DNA from: Streptomyces qaidamensis
Lineage (GTDB): Bacteria > Actinomycetota > Actinomycetes > Streptomycetales > Streptomycetaceae
Direction: 5' to 3'
Assembly (NCBI RefSeq): GCF_001611795.1
Contig: NZ_CP015098.1
Location: 8,370,001 to 8,434,000 of the forward strand
DNA: 64,000 bases
Position numbers and translations under genes: made by a program. Below, in pieces: positions 51,086 through 59,513 of the stretch. Under the pieces are notes generated by a model. The model worked only from the letters and a program-made list of their open reading frames with translations. It was not told the origin of the DNA and searched no databases. Every line of letters starts with the position of its first letter. The first letter of the stretch is position 1.

Positions 51086-51385
51086 AGTCACTCTTCCCAC
51101 GATGTTTGCCCCTCTCGCCTTCGGCTTCGCGACACTTTGCCCGTTCGCGTTCCGACGGCTGACATGGGTTTCACCGCCGTCTGGGAGATAAACGCGGGCT
51201 TGTGCGGGTGGAGCGCAGCCGCGACGACATCGACCAAGGGGCTGAGACGGATCGGCTCGGGGATCACGACGGGAGACGCACGTGGCCGGCCTGGCGCTCG
51301 GTGATCAGTACCGCGGGGGGCCGTACATCCGTTTCGCTTGGGAACAGGGCGACCGGCCGCCGCCCTGCGAGGCTGCGGCTCTCTG
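51086..51385. other. Intergenic, no gene recognised
   Basis: It contains the lipoprotein promoter side and a weakly open region; nothing recognisable on either strand. Confidence 0.35.
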
Positions 51386-52141
51386 TCAGCCCCCTGCCGG
51401 GGGAGAGGGGGTGGGAGCACTCGGAGCGTTGGTCTGGAGGTCCTCCAGGCCCTCGGGAATCTTCAGGGTGAGGATCGGTGACCCCGGTTGCGGGGGCGGC
51501 GGGGTTGTCTGCTCCTGGGGCAGCTTGGCTGGGCTGGTCTGCTGCAGATTGACTTGTTCATGATTGACGAGCCCGGTCTTCTCCAGAACGGTGATGTGGT
51601 CGAGCACCGTGTCATTGGCCTGGTCGGCAAGCTGGCGTACCAGGCTGTTCCTGGTGTTGGCGCGGATCTTGGCGATGACGGGGAAGATCTGACCGTGCGT
51701 GACGCGCATGATGTTCACCGCCAGGGAGTCGAACTCCTTGCCGGTGCTGCCGTCCACGGTGGCCACGAACTGCTGCTGCTGGGGGGAGGCCTGGTTCGGG
51801 AGGGTTATGTTCAGCTCCGGGGCGATCTTTCGGCAGGTGGCGTCCAGTCGGCCATGGCCGACGACCAAGTGCTCACCGGCCTCCTTCATCTCCGGCGTCG
51901 TACCCCGCTGCATCGTCAGCAAGCCCAGCGGGTGTTCCCACAGCCCGGCTGCGCGGACCTTGGCCACGAAGTCGCGATCGGCTTCTGTGAGGGGCCCATA
52001 AGGAGTGTTGGCGATGATCCGGTCGGGCGATGTGGCCGTGTTCTCCACTCCGAGCATCGCCGGGTAGGCCAGTGCGGCGATGGTCAGACCCAGGGCGCCG
52101 ACGGTGAAGACGCTGCCGGCCTTGGCTCGGGATATGCCCAT
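51386..52141 (-). CDS. DUF4142 exported protein
   Basis: The 251-residue protein has an N-terminal signal/anchor (GSVFTVGALGLTIAALAYPAML) and a DUF4142 helical domain (about 50-190; LTEADRDFVAKVRAAGLWEHPLGLLTMQRGTTPEMKEAGEHLVVGHGRLDATCRKIAPELNI). A Gln/Pro-rich outer tail follows. DUF4142 proteins are ferritin-like exported proteins of unknown role. The shared element lies 63 bases upstream of ATG 52141. Confidence 0.87.
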   Translation of the reverse strand: MGISRAKAGSVFTVGALGLTIAALAYPAMLGVENTATSPDRIIANTPYGPLTEADRDFVAKVRAAGLWEHPLGLLTMQRGTTPEMKEAGEHLVVGHGRLDATCRKIAPELNITLPNQASPQQQQFVATVDGSTGKEFDSLAVNIMRVTHGQIFPVIAKIRANTRNSLVRQLADQANDTVLDHITVLEKTGLVNHEQVNLQQTSPAKLPQEQTTPPPPQPGSPILTLKIPEGLEDLQTNAPSAPTPSPPAGG

Positions 52142-52204
52142 GGTGCCTCCAGAGATAGGGCGGTTTGATCACAGGGGAGTACGCATGACTGAGCGGGATC
52201 CTTC

Positions 52205-52219
52205 ATTGCATCAGGCAAA
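52205..52219 (-). promoter_or_regulatory. Shared 15-bp element, copy j
   Basis: On the minus strand it reads TTTGCCTGATGCAAT, 63 bases before the DUF4142 start. It overlaps a second palindrome, GCAAA-T-TTTGC (52215-52225). Confidence 0.6.
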
Positions 52220-52225
52220 TTTTGC

Positions 52226-52618
52226 ACTTGGTTCTGAACTGAGGGCGCCGAGGCGGCCCGGCTGAGGTGGTTCCAGGCCGGCGCCAGGAGTCGCGGCACC
52301 TGCCGGAGCCGGACCGCGGCGACGCAGAGTAGCGACCGTCACGCCGGGGGACCTCCCCGCGGAGCACGGCACTGACCGCGGCAGCCGGCATGCGAGGCCG
52401 GTGAACCCGCGCCCTACGAGGCCACTCGCCCGGAGCGGAAGTGCTCGGGCGGCCGGGTGTCAGGCGTGAACGCCCAGGGCACCCCCGGTGGCGGTGTGTC
52501 AGCTCGCAGCTCTAACGACTTGTCCGTAATGTCCGCATGGCCTCGCTCTCGAACGGTGGACGTGCCCGGGCAGAGGCGTTCGACGGAACGCCGCCGACGA
52601 CTCGGAAATGGTGGCTCA
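52226..52618 (+). other. Region between DUF4142 and ctaC, no gene
   Basis: The ctaC frame is open back to 52457, but the extra codons are unlike subunit II. The promoter of the oxidase operon should lie here; no clear hexamers are visible. Confidence 0.35.
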
Positions 52619-53263
52619 GTGAAGCAACGTCATGTCTTCGGCGACACCTTCGCCTTGGAGGCGATCGTCGCCGCCGTGGTCTTCCTCGTGGTCGCCGCCC
52701 TGTTCGGCTACGCGCTCGTCATGCGCCGGGCAGCGCGACGGGTGACCCCCTCCGTGCGTGCCGAACGCCCGCGTCTCGAGGCCTACTACGTGGGCGTCCT
52801 GGCCGCGTTCGCCGTGTTCCTGGTGGCCTGGACCGCCTGGCAGAACAACCGGGAACACCATCAGACGGCCGAGCGGCCCGTTCGGGTCGACGTCTCGGCC
52901 TTCCAGTGGTGCTGGAACTTCAGCTACCCCCAGGCGCCCGACTCGCGCGAGGTCGACGGGACGTGCAGGGGAGACGACCTGCCGACGGTGGTCGTACCGA
53001 CCGGTCGCCCGGTGGAGTTCCACCTGACCTCCCGTGACGTCATCCACTCGATGTGGATCCCGCACCTGCGCTACAAGATGGACGCCTTCCCCGACCACAT
53101 GAACACCTTCACCGTCACCCTGGACAAGGAAGGCCGCTGGATGGGCAAGTGTGCCGAGTTCTGCGGCCAGCTCCACTACAAGATGCACTTCTGGCTGAAG
53201 GCCGTCTCGCCCGAGGAGTACGACCGCTGGCTGCAGGACGGCGGACAAGGGGCCGCCGCATGA
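52619..53263 (+). CDS. ctaC: Cytochrome c oxidase subunit II (alternative oxidase set)
   Basis: The 214-residue protein has two N-terminal membrane helices (about 9-32 and 53-73) and an extracytoplasmic cupredoxin domain with the CuA ligands: His in RDVIHSMWIPHLRYKMD and the C-x3-C-x3-H-x2-M set in KCAEFCGQLHYKMHF. No lipobox and no fused cytochrome c domain. GTG 52619 is chosen because the protein then starts just before the first helix. The stop overlaps the ctaD start (ATGA). Confidence 0.9.
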   Translation: MKQRHVFGDTFALEAIVAAVVFLVVAALFGYALVMRRAARRVTPSVRAERPRLEAYYVGVLAAFAVFLVAWTAWQNNREHHQTAERPVRVDVSAFQWCWNFSYPQAPDSREVDGTCRGDDLPTVVVPTGRPVEFHLTSRDVIHSMWIPHLRYKMDAFPDHMNTFTVTLDKEGRWMGKCAEFCGQLHYKMHFWLKAVSPEEYDRWLQDGGQGAAA

Positions 53264-54936
53264 CGGTCTCGTCCACCTCGACGAAGGAGGACACCGGCGG
53301 GCGGCCGGTGTCCTCGGGCGGATGGCTGGGCTGGGTGACGAGCACCGACCACAAGCGCATCGGCGTGCTGACCATGGGCACCGCTCTGGTGCTGCTCATG
53401 GCCATGGGAACCCTCGCCCTGACCATGCGCGCCCAGCTGGCCCAGCCCGAGCAGCATCTGGTGAGCACCCACACCTTCAACCAGCTGTTCACCATCCACG
53501 GCTCCGGCATGATCTACATGGTGGTCACCCCGTTCGCGCTCGGGATGGGCGTGTACCTCGTGCCCCTGCAGATCGGGGCCCCCGGAATCGCCATGCCGCG
53601 CTCGACACTGCTGGGCTACTGGCTCTACGCGCTCGGCGCCCTGGTCATGCTGTCGGGTTTCGCGACCCCGCTCGGAGCCCACGCCGACGGGTGGTTCTCC
53701 TATCCGCCGATGGCCGACAGCGTCAACTCGCCGGGCGTGGGGTCCGATCTGTGGATCGCGGGAGTGTTCCTGTCCACCACCGGCACCATCATCATGGGCT
53801 GGACCGTGCTGTGGACCGTGCTGCGCAAACGCACGTACGGCATGACGATGCTGCGCCTTCCGGTGTTCTCCTGGTCGATGATCGCCAGCGCCCTGATGGT
53901 GATCGGCGCCTTCCCGGCACTGCTGGCGGCGCTCGTCCTGCTCGCCGCCGGGCGAGCCGACCCGTCGATCTTCGACCACAACGTGTGGAACATCGGATAC
54001 CAGCACCTGTTCTGGTTCTACGGCCATCCGGTCGTGTACGTCTTGTTCTTCCCGTATCTGGCCGCGGTGGCCGAGGTGCTCGCGGTCTTCTCCGGGCGCC
54101 GCTTCTTCGGCTACACGGGCACGGTGCTGTCGTTGCTCGTGTTCGCCGCGCTGTCGATGAGCGTGTGGGGCCACCACATGTTCGCCACCGGCCAGGCGAC
54201 CAACGACTACTACTCCCTGGCCTCCATCGCGTTGCTCGTCCCCGCGGGCGTGGAGTACTTCGCCATGATCGGCACCATCGTCGGCGGACGGCTGCGACTG
54301 GCTCCTCCGATGCTGTTCGCTCTGGCGTTCATCCCACAGTTCCTGATCGGCGGGCTCACCGGCATCATGGTCGGCACACCCGTGATCGACTACCACGTGA
54401 CCGACAGCTATTTCGTGGTGGCCCATCTGCACTACGTGCTGTTCGCGGGCAGCGCCTTCGGGTTGTTCGCCGGGGTGTACTTCTGGTTCCCGAAGGTGAC
54501 CGGCGTGATGCTGGGGCACGGGGCGACCCGGCTGCACTTCTGGCTGCTGGTGATCGGCACCAATGTGACCTTCCTGCCCATGTTCGCGCTCGGCTACCTC
54601 GGCATGCCGCGCCGGGTCGCCACCTACGCGGCCTTCGAGGGATTCGGCTGGATGAACCTTCTGTCCAGCATCGGCGCGGCCTTCCTCGCCGCTGCGATGG
54701 CCGTGTTCGCCGTCAACGTGTTGTGGACCCTGCGCCGACGGACGCTGGGGATCGCGGAGAAGGCCCCGGACGACCCGTGGGGCGGCCACAGCCTGGAATG
54801 GGCCACCTCGTCGCCGCCCCCCAGGTTCAACTTCACCCCGGAGCACCCGGTGCCCCCCATCACCAGCTTCGCGCCCCTGCTGGACCTGCGACAGCGCGGG
54901 GAGCAGGAGGCCGCGGCAGGCGGGAGCCGGTCGTGA
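53260..54936 (+). CDS. ctaD: Heme-copper oxidase subunit I, divergent in proton-channel residues
   Basis: The 558-residue protein has about 12 helices and all metal ligands. Heme a is bound by H80 (FTIHGSG) and a His in the VVAHLHY block. CuB is bound by H256 with the cross-linked Tyr Y260 (YGHPVVY) and by H305/H306 (GHHMF). The residues normally forming the D channel (Asp in GAPDxAFPR, Glu in GHPEVY) are G109 and V258. The K-channel Lys (PTGIKIF) is E332 in PAGVEYF. It should reduce O2, but pumping cannot follow the standard A1 route. ATG 53260 is coupled to ctaC. Confidence 0.92.
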   Translation: MTVSSTSTKEDTGGRPVSSGGWLGWVTSTDHKRIGVLTMGTALVLLMAMGTLALTMRAQLAQPEQHLVSTHTFNQLFTIHGSGMIYMVVTPFALGMGVYLVPLQIGAPGIAMPRSTLLGYWLYALGALVMLSGFATPLGAHADGWFSYPPMADSVNSPGVGSDLWIAGVFLSTTGTIIMGWTVLWTVLRKRTYGMTMLRLPVFSWSMIASALMVIGAFPALLAALVLLAAGRADPSIFDHNVWNIGYQHLFWFYGHPVVYVLFFPYLAAVAEVLAVFSGRRFFGYTGTVLSLLVFAALSMSVWGHHMFATGQATNDYYSLASIALLVPAGVEYFAMIGTIVGGRLRLAPPMLFALAFIPQFLIGGLTGIMVGTPVIDYHVTDSYFVVAHLHYVLFAGSAFGLFAGVYFWFPKVTGVMLGHGATRLHFWLLVIGTNVTFLPMFALGYLGMPRRVATYAAFEGFGWMNLLSSIGAAFLAAAMAVFAVNVLWTLRRRTLGIAEKAPDDPWGGHSLEWATSSPPPRFNFTPEHPVPPITSFAPLLDLRQRGEQEAAAGGSRS

Positions 54937-55292
54937 AGCGGCACCTGTCCTTCGTGGTCGTGGCCGGCTGGGGCCTGCTCAACGCCCTGCTCCTCACCGT
55001 GCTCGTGGTGTACGGCGAGAACACGATGGTGTACTGGCTGTGGGGCAGCGTCGTCGTGGTGCTGGAACTGGCCGCCCTCCTCGTGCTCGTCTCTTCCCGC
55101 GCCGGCCCCGACCAGCACGTCCGCTACCGGGTGCCGGACCGCTCGGCAGGCGCGGTGGCGCCCGCAGCGTTCGGCTTCCTGCTCGTCGCCCTGTCCTTCG
55201 TCTACGGCTGGTGGCTGCTGGCCGTGGCAGGCCCTGTGTTGCTGGTGGCCGCGGCACTGGCGGTACGCGGCACGACGGCGCGGGAGGAGTGA
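54933..55292 (+). CDS. Small membrane subunit of the alternative oxidase operon
   Basis: The 119-residue protein starts at GTG 54933, overlapping the ctaD stop (GTGA). It has four predicted helices in two pairs (about 6-25, 31-50, 74-90 and 93-110). Position and topology suggest a subunit III/IV-like accessory component or assembly factor, but sequence identity to CtaE or CtaF is not evident. Confidence 0.75.
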   Translation: MKRHLSFVVVAGWGLLNALLLTVLVVYGENTMVYWLWGSVVVVLELAALLVLVSSRAGPDQHVRYRVPDRSAGAVAPAAFGFLLVALSFVYGWWLLAVAGPVLLVAAALAVRGTTAREE

Positions 55293-55297
55293 GCGCG

Positions 55298-55834
55298 ATG
55301 GACCACTCGACCCACGGAACGCACCTGTCGGCCGTGGCCATGATGGCCGTGTCGGGCCTCATGCTGGCCGCGGTGGTGCCCGGCGTCGTCCGGCTCACCC
55401 GGCGGGCGCCACTGTGGCAGCGGGTGAGTCTGCCTCCGGGCCTCGCCCTGCCGCTGCTGGTCCTGGTGCACGCGTGGGTGGTCCTCGCCGGCCTGGTGCT
55501 CCCCGTGCCCACCGGCGTCACCGCCGCGTCGGAACTGGCCCTGCTCCTGGCCGCCTTCGTGTTCTGGGTGCCCGTCATCGCCCGCACCCGGCACCGCCTC
55601 AGTGATCCCGGCCGGTGTCTCTACCTGTTCCTCGCCGCACCGCTGCTGGACATTCCCGCCCTCGGGGTGATCGCGTCGGGGCACCAGGCCGAGGGCCTCG
55701 CCATGATCGTCGGCATGCTGCCCCTCGCCATCGCCGCGGCGGTCGTCACCTGGTCGTGGATCCAACGCGAGGAGCGCCAGGCCGTGGACGCCCTGCCCCT
55801 CGCGGTGCGCGGTGGTGACCCGGGCGTCCGCTGA
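55298..55834 (+). CDS. Short CtaG-like cytochrome oxidase assembly protein
   Basis: The 178-residue protein starts at ATG 55298, six bases after the previous gene, with GGGAGGAG as ribosome-binding site. It has about five helices. The C-terminal part (LYLFLAAPLLDIPALGVIASGHQAEGLAMIVGMLPLAIAAAVVTWSWIQREERQA) matches the end of caa3-type CtaG proteins. The N-terminal portion of CtaG, with the HMVQH motif, is lacking. It ends the oxidase operon. Confidence 0.68.
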   Translation: MDHSTHGTHLSAVAMMAVSGLMLAAVVPGVVRLTRRAPLWQRVSLPPGLALPLLVLVHAWVVLAGLVLPVPTGVTAASELALLLAAFVFWVPVIARTRHRLSDPGRCLYLFLAAPLLDIPALGVIASGHQAEGLAMIVGMLPLAIAAAVVTWSWIQREERQAVDALPLAVRGGDPGVR

Positions 55835-56247
55835 TCCGGTGATCCGGGCCTCGGGTGTGCTCGTCTTCGACGTCGAGAGATCGCCCCGGCCGGTGCGCCC
55901 GCAGGGGCGGAACCCGCCTGCGGGGCGAACCGTCGACCCCCTCAGCCAACCCCTCCGGCTCCCGCCCGCCCAGCGGCTTGCGCTGCTCGATGAGGGAGTT
56001 TCCCTCCTGGCGTGTTACCTCGCATGCCTTGCCGCCGGTTCCCACGGAGGCGCCCGAGAAGAATCCCAGGCGGGGCGGGGCCTCGGTGCGTCCCGTCGCT
56101 CCCGCCACATCCCGCTGCGGACCCGTCAACGGATTGCCGCGGGCCGGCCCCCGGCCTCGCGTCCCCGGGCCCCGAAGGCCGGGCCGTCGGCCCTCGCCGG
56201 TCCTGCCGCCCGCGGCGGTCTCGTCCGTCCGGACTGGAACTCCTCGC
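55835..56247. other. Convergent intergenic region, no gene
   Basis: It lies between the oxidase operon and qcrB, which converge. GC-rich repeats around 56150-56230 could terminate either unit, but no clean hairpin stands out. Confidence 0.35.
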
Positions 56248-57945
56248 TCACGACTCGCCGGTCTCGTCCGCCTCGCCGGGGCCGGCCCGTACGGCTTCGA
56301 CGCGGCGCCGCTGCCACGATGTGGCGGGCATCTCGACCCGCTCGCCGAAGTACCACCGGCTGAGCGCGTTGCGGAGGCGGTGCTTGCGGAACCAGCGCCA
56401 GACCTCCGTGCCGTGTGCCCGTGGTCGTGGCTCGGCGCGCACGAGGATGCGGTAGGCCTCGGCCGACGGAAGCAGCGTGCGTGCCTGCTGGTAGCCACCG
56501 TCCGTGTTCTGCCGCACCTCGGCGGTCGCCAGTCCTTCCAGCAGACGTCGGCGGTCGGCGGCCTGCAGCCCCAGGCAGGCTCGTTTCGTGGCGTGGTAGG
56601 ACAGGAACGGCACCAGGAAGAGGGCGGTGCGGAGGGTGTAGGTGATCACCTCCAGCGGGATGCGGAAGACGAGCGCGATCACGTCCTGCCCGCCGGCCAG
56701 GAGCAGGATGGCGTAGGCGGACACGGCGGCGACACCCAGGGCGGTGCGGGTGGGCTGATCGCGCGGGCGGTCGCACAGGTGCTGCTCGGGCATCGGCCCG
56801 GTGATCCACCGTTCGAAGAACGGATAGCTGTAGAGGATGACGAACAGGGCGGTCGGCAGCACCACACCGGGCAGGAAGACGTCCCACACGATGGTGTGCC
56901 CGGCCACGTCGGTCTCCGCGGCGGGTGTCAGGCGCAGCGCGCCTTCCAGGAAGCCCACGTACCAGTCCGGCTGGGAGTCGATGGAGACCTTGTCGGGCCG
57001 GTAGGGACCGAACGTCCAGATCGGGTTGATCTGCATCAGGGCGCCCATCAGCGCGAGGACGCCCCCGACGGTGAACAGCAGGCCGACGGACTTGGCGGTG
57101 TACTGCGGGAAGAACGGCTTGCCGATCACATTGCGATTGGTGCGGCCGGGCCGGGCCCACTGGGTGTGCTTGTGGTAGATGACGAAGGTCAGGTGGAGGG
57201 CCACGAGGGCCAGGAGCACCCCGGGCAGCAGCAGGATGTGGGCCACGTACAGACGCGGGATGATCTCGTCACCGGGGAACTCGCCGCCGAAGACGAAGAA
57301 CGACAGGTAGGTCCCGACGATCGGGATCGACAGCATGATGCCCTGGGCCGTGCGCAGGCCGGTCCCCGAAAGCAGGTCGTCGGGGAGCGAGTATCCGCAG
57401 AAGCCCTCCAGCAGCGCCAGCATGAACATGGTCACGCCGATCGTCCAGTTCACTTCCCGCGGTCGCCGGAAGGCGCCCGTGAAGAAGACGCGCAGCAGGT
57501 GCACGCCGATCGCGGCCACGAACACCAGTGCCCCCCAGTGGTGCATCTGACGGATCAGCAGACCGCCGCGGACGTCGAAGCTGATGTGCATGACGGAGGC
57601 GTAGGCCTCCGACGTCATCACGCCCTGTAGGGGTACGTACGAGCCGGTGTACGGGGATTCCGCCATGCTGGGGTCGAAGAAGAAGGTCAGGTAGACACCC
57701 GTGACCACGAGGACGACAAGGCTGTACAGGGCGATCTCGCCCAGAAGGAACGACCAGTGGTCGGGGAACGCCTTGCGTAGGAACTCCTTGCCCGCGGAGC
57801 CGACCGGCAGGCGCTTGTCGAGCACGCTCACCAGCCGCTCGCCGCGCGTGGCGGACCGGGGCGATCCGTTGTCGTCAGCCACGGGCACCGTGTCTTCGCC
57901 CTCCTGTAGCCACTGCGGCGACTGCGCTGCGTGCTCATCCGCCAC
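56248..57945 (-). CDS. qcrB: Cytochrome b subunit of a bc-type complex, standalone
   Basis: The 565-residue protein closely follows the actinobacterial QcrB plan: DHWSFLLGEIALYSLVVLVVTGVYLTFFF, heme b ligands in RQMHHWGALVFVAAIGVHLLRV and VAHILLLPGVLLALVALHL, the Qo-site region INPIWTFGPYRP, and a long cytoplasmic C-terminus. GTG 57945 is used; the frame is open 27 codons upstream. The usual neighbours qcrC and qcrA are absent, so it would have to pair with subunits encoded elsewhere or act as a paralogue serving the alternative oxidase next door. Confidence 0.9.
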   Translation of the reverse strand: MADEHAAQSPQWLQEGEDTVPVADDNGSPRSATRGERLVSVLDKRLPVGSAGKEFLRKAFPDHWSFLLGEIALYSLVVLVVTGVYLTFFFDPSMAESPYTGSYVPLQGVMTSEAYASVMHISFDVRGGLLIRQMHHWGALVFVAAIGVHLLRVFFTGAFRRPREVNWTIGVTMFMLALLEGFCGYSLPDDLLSGTGLRTAQGIMLSIPIVGTYLSFFVFGGEFPGDEIIPRLYVAHILLLPGVLLALVALHLTFVIYHKHTQWARPGRTNRNVIGKPFFPQYTAKSVGLLFTVGGVLALMGALMQINPIWTFGPYRPDKVSIDSQPDWYVGFLEGALRLTPAAETDVAGHTIVWDVFLPGVVLPTALFVILYSYPFFERWITGPMPEQHLCDRPRDQPTRTALGVAAVSAYAILLLAGGQDVIALVFRIPLEVITYTLRTALFLVPFLSYHATKRACLGLQAADRRRLLEGLATAEVRQNTDGGYQQARTLLPSAEAYRILVRAEPRPRAHGTEVWRWFRKHRLRNALSRWYFGERVEMPATSWQRRRVEAVRAGPGEADETGES

Positions 57946-58567
57946 TGTCCGTTCCGAAGCCTGGCATGGGTCCCCCCGCCGCACATCGCCGAAACGGTGG
58001 CGGGGGGACAGGCGGCACGTAGCCATCCCGCGCGAGGGAGAGAGGAAGTGGAGGTGCTTCGAGCCGCCGGCCAGGGATCGGTCCGGTGCCTCAAACGCTG
58101 TTGGGCCAGGCGATGGCGCTACGGAGCTCCGCTTCCTGGAGCCCGGTACGGCAGCCGAGTTGCTCCCAGCTGCGCACCGGTGGACCGCAGGTCAGTGCGA
58201 GGGCGCTGCTCAGAGCAACGCAAGAAGGTCGTTCGCATCCGGCCTGCGACTGGTTCGACGGCCTGCGCCGGGGGCGGCCGTGCCGTGCCGACCGGAACTC
58301 ACCATGGGCGAGATGCCACTGGCTCGCCATTGCGAGGCGCTGCGCCCGGCGGTGCCCGGCCGTCTGCAGCGCGGAACCTCGTACACCGAAGCGGTGGCGA
58401 GACCATACGCCGGACGGGGGACGATGCTGGAGGCCCATGAGGTCCCGCCCCCCCCCGCGACGGTGGGTCGGTGACGCCCAGCACCGCGGCGGGGGCGTCG
58501 CCCTCCCGCCAGGGCGATCGCGTCGAGCGGCGGACCGAGGCCAGTAGCGAGGGCGCAGTACGCCCGC
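57946..58567. other. Region between qcrB and the SigF-like gene, no gene
   Basis: About 620 bases with only short frames. A plus-strand segment (FLEPGTAAELLPAAHRWTAGQ at about 58125-58185) looks protein-like but is unassigned. Confidence 0.35.
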
Positions 58568-59332
58568 TCAGCATTCCGTCATGGCACGCCGAAGGAAGGC
58601 ACAGGATCGGCTGAGCAGCCGGGACACCTGCATCTGGGACACGCCCACGATGGCCGCGACTTCCCGCTGGGTGTGCGCATCGAGGAAGTAGAGCTTCAGT
58701 ACGCGACGCTCGCGGTCGGACAGCTCGGTGATGAGGGAGTTCAACGCCACGACATCGGTGACGTGATCGAGGGCCGGGTCGTCGGCGCCCAGGGTGTCGG
58801 CAAGGGACAGGTTCCTCGCCGGGCCGCGCTGCTCGTCGATGGAGACGGGGTTGCGCGCCTGGTCGGCCCGGAGCGCCAGTCTGAGCTCCGACTCGGAGAT
58901 GCCGGCCACGCGCTGCAACTCGTGCATGCTGTCACCTTGGGAGTGCCCGGTCCGGCTGACCTCTTCCTGGGCGAGGCGGACCCGGCGGTGCCTTTCCTGC
59001 ACACGGCGGGGTACGTGCACTTCCCACGTGTGGTCACGGAGGTGCCGTTTCAGCTCGCCGTCGATGGTGGGAACGGCGTACGACAAGAAGGCGTGACCAC
59101 GTTCGGGGTCGAAGCGGTCGACCGCCTTGACCAGACCGAGACAGGCCACCTGGTAGAGGTCTTCGCGACTGTCGATCGGTGAGCCGTAGCGACGGGCCAT
59201 CCGCCGGGCGACCGGAAGGAAGGCTCTGATCACGGCCTCTCGCAGTTCCGCCCGCTCCGGACCCGGGGGACAGGCGGCCATCCGACGGACGAGTTCTTCC
59301 TCGGTTGCCTGGTGAGTCTGGGTCGTGAACAT
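58568..59332 (-). CDS. SigF-type (group 3) sigma factor
   Basis: The 254-residue protein from ATG 59332 has region 2 (SREDLYQVACLGLVKAVDRFDPERGHAFLSYAVPTIDGELKRHLRDHTWEVHVPRRVQE), region 3 (about 125-165) and region 4 (LSDRERRVLKLYFLDAHTQREVAAIVGVSQMQVSRLLSRSCAFLRRAM). It is a paralogue of the sigma factor at 46009 and should be controlled by partner switching. GTG 59404 is an alternative start closer to the shared element at 59425-59439. Confidence 0.9.
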   Translation of the reverse strand: MFTTQTHQATEEELVRRMAACPPGPERAELREAVIRAFLPVARRMARRYGSPIDSREDLYQVACLGLVKAVDRFDPERGHAFLSYAVPTIDGELKRHLRDHTWEVHVPRRVQERHRRVRLAQEEVSRTGHSQGDSMHELQRVAGISESELRLALRADQARNPVSIDEQRGPARNLSLADTLGADDPALDHVTDVVALNSLITELSDRERRVLKLYFLDAHTQREVAAIVGVSQMQVSRLLSRSCAFLRRAMTEC

Positions 59333-59424
59333 GGCATATCCCGCTTCCTGCACGACGGAGGCGATGCCGGGGCTTGCGAGCACCTCGGGCTGTTCCTCTG
59401 GCACGACCCGGGTGCCCCACCTTA

Positions 59425-59439
59425 TTTGCTCTATGCAAA
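59425..59439 (-). promoter_or_regulatory. Shared 15-bp element, copy i
   Basis: TTTGCTCTATGCAAA on the plus strand (TTTGCATAGAGCAAA on the minus strand), with perfect half-sites, between the SigF-like gene and the divergent DUF4396 gene. It could serve both. Confidence 0.72.
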
Positions 59440-59513
59440 ATAGCGGGGGATTCCGGGTGTGCACCGGGTACTCCCAGGGCCCGTAAGCACCAGCCGATGC
59501 GAAGGGCGGGGAC

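Noticed and set aside
22032..59439. The shared element as a Nur/Fur-type box
   Set aside because: The published Nur box core is TGC-N11-GCA, whereas the spacing here is TGC-N5-GCA.
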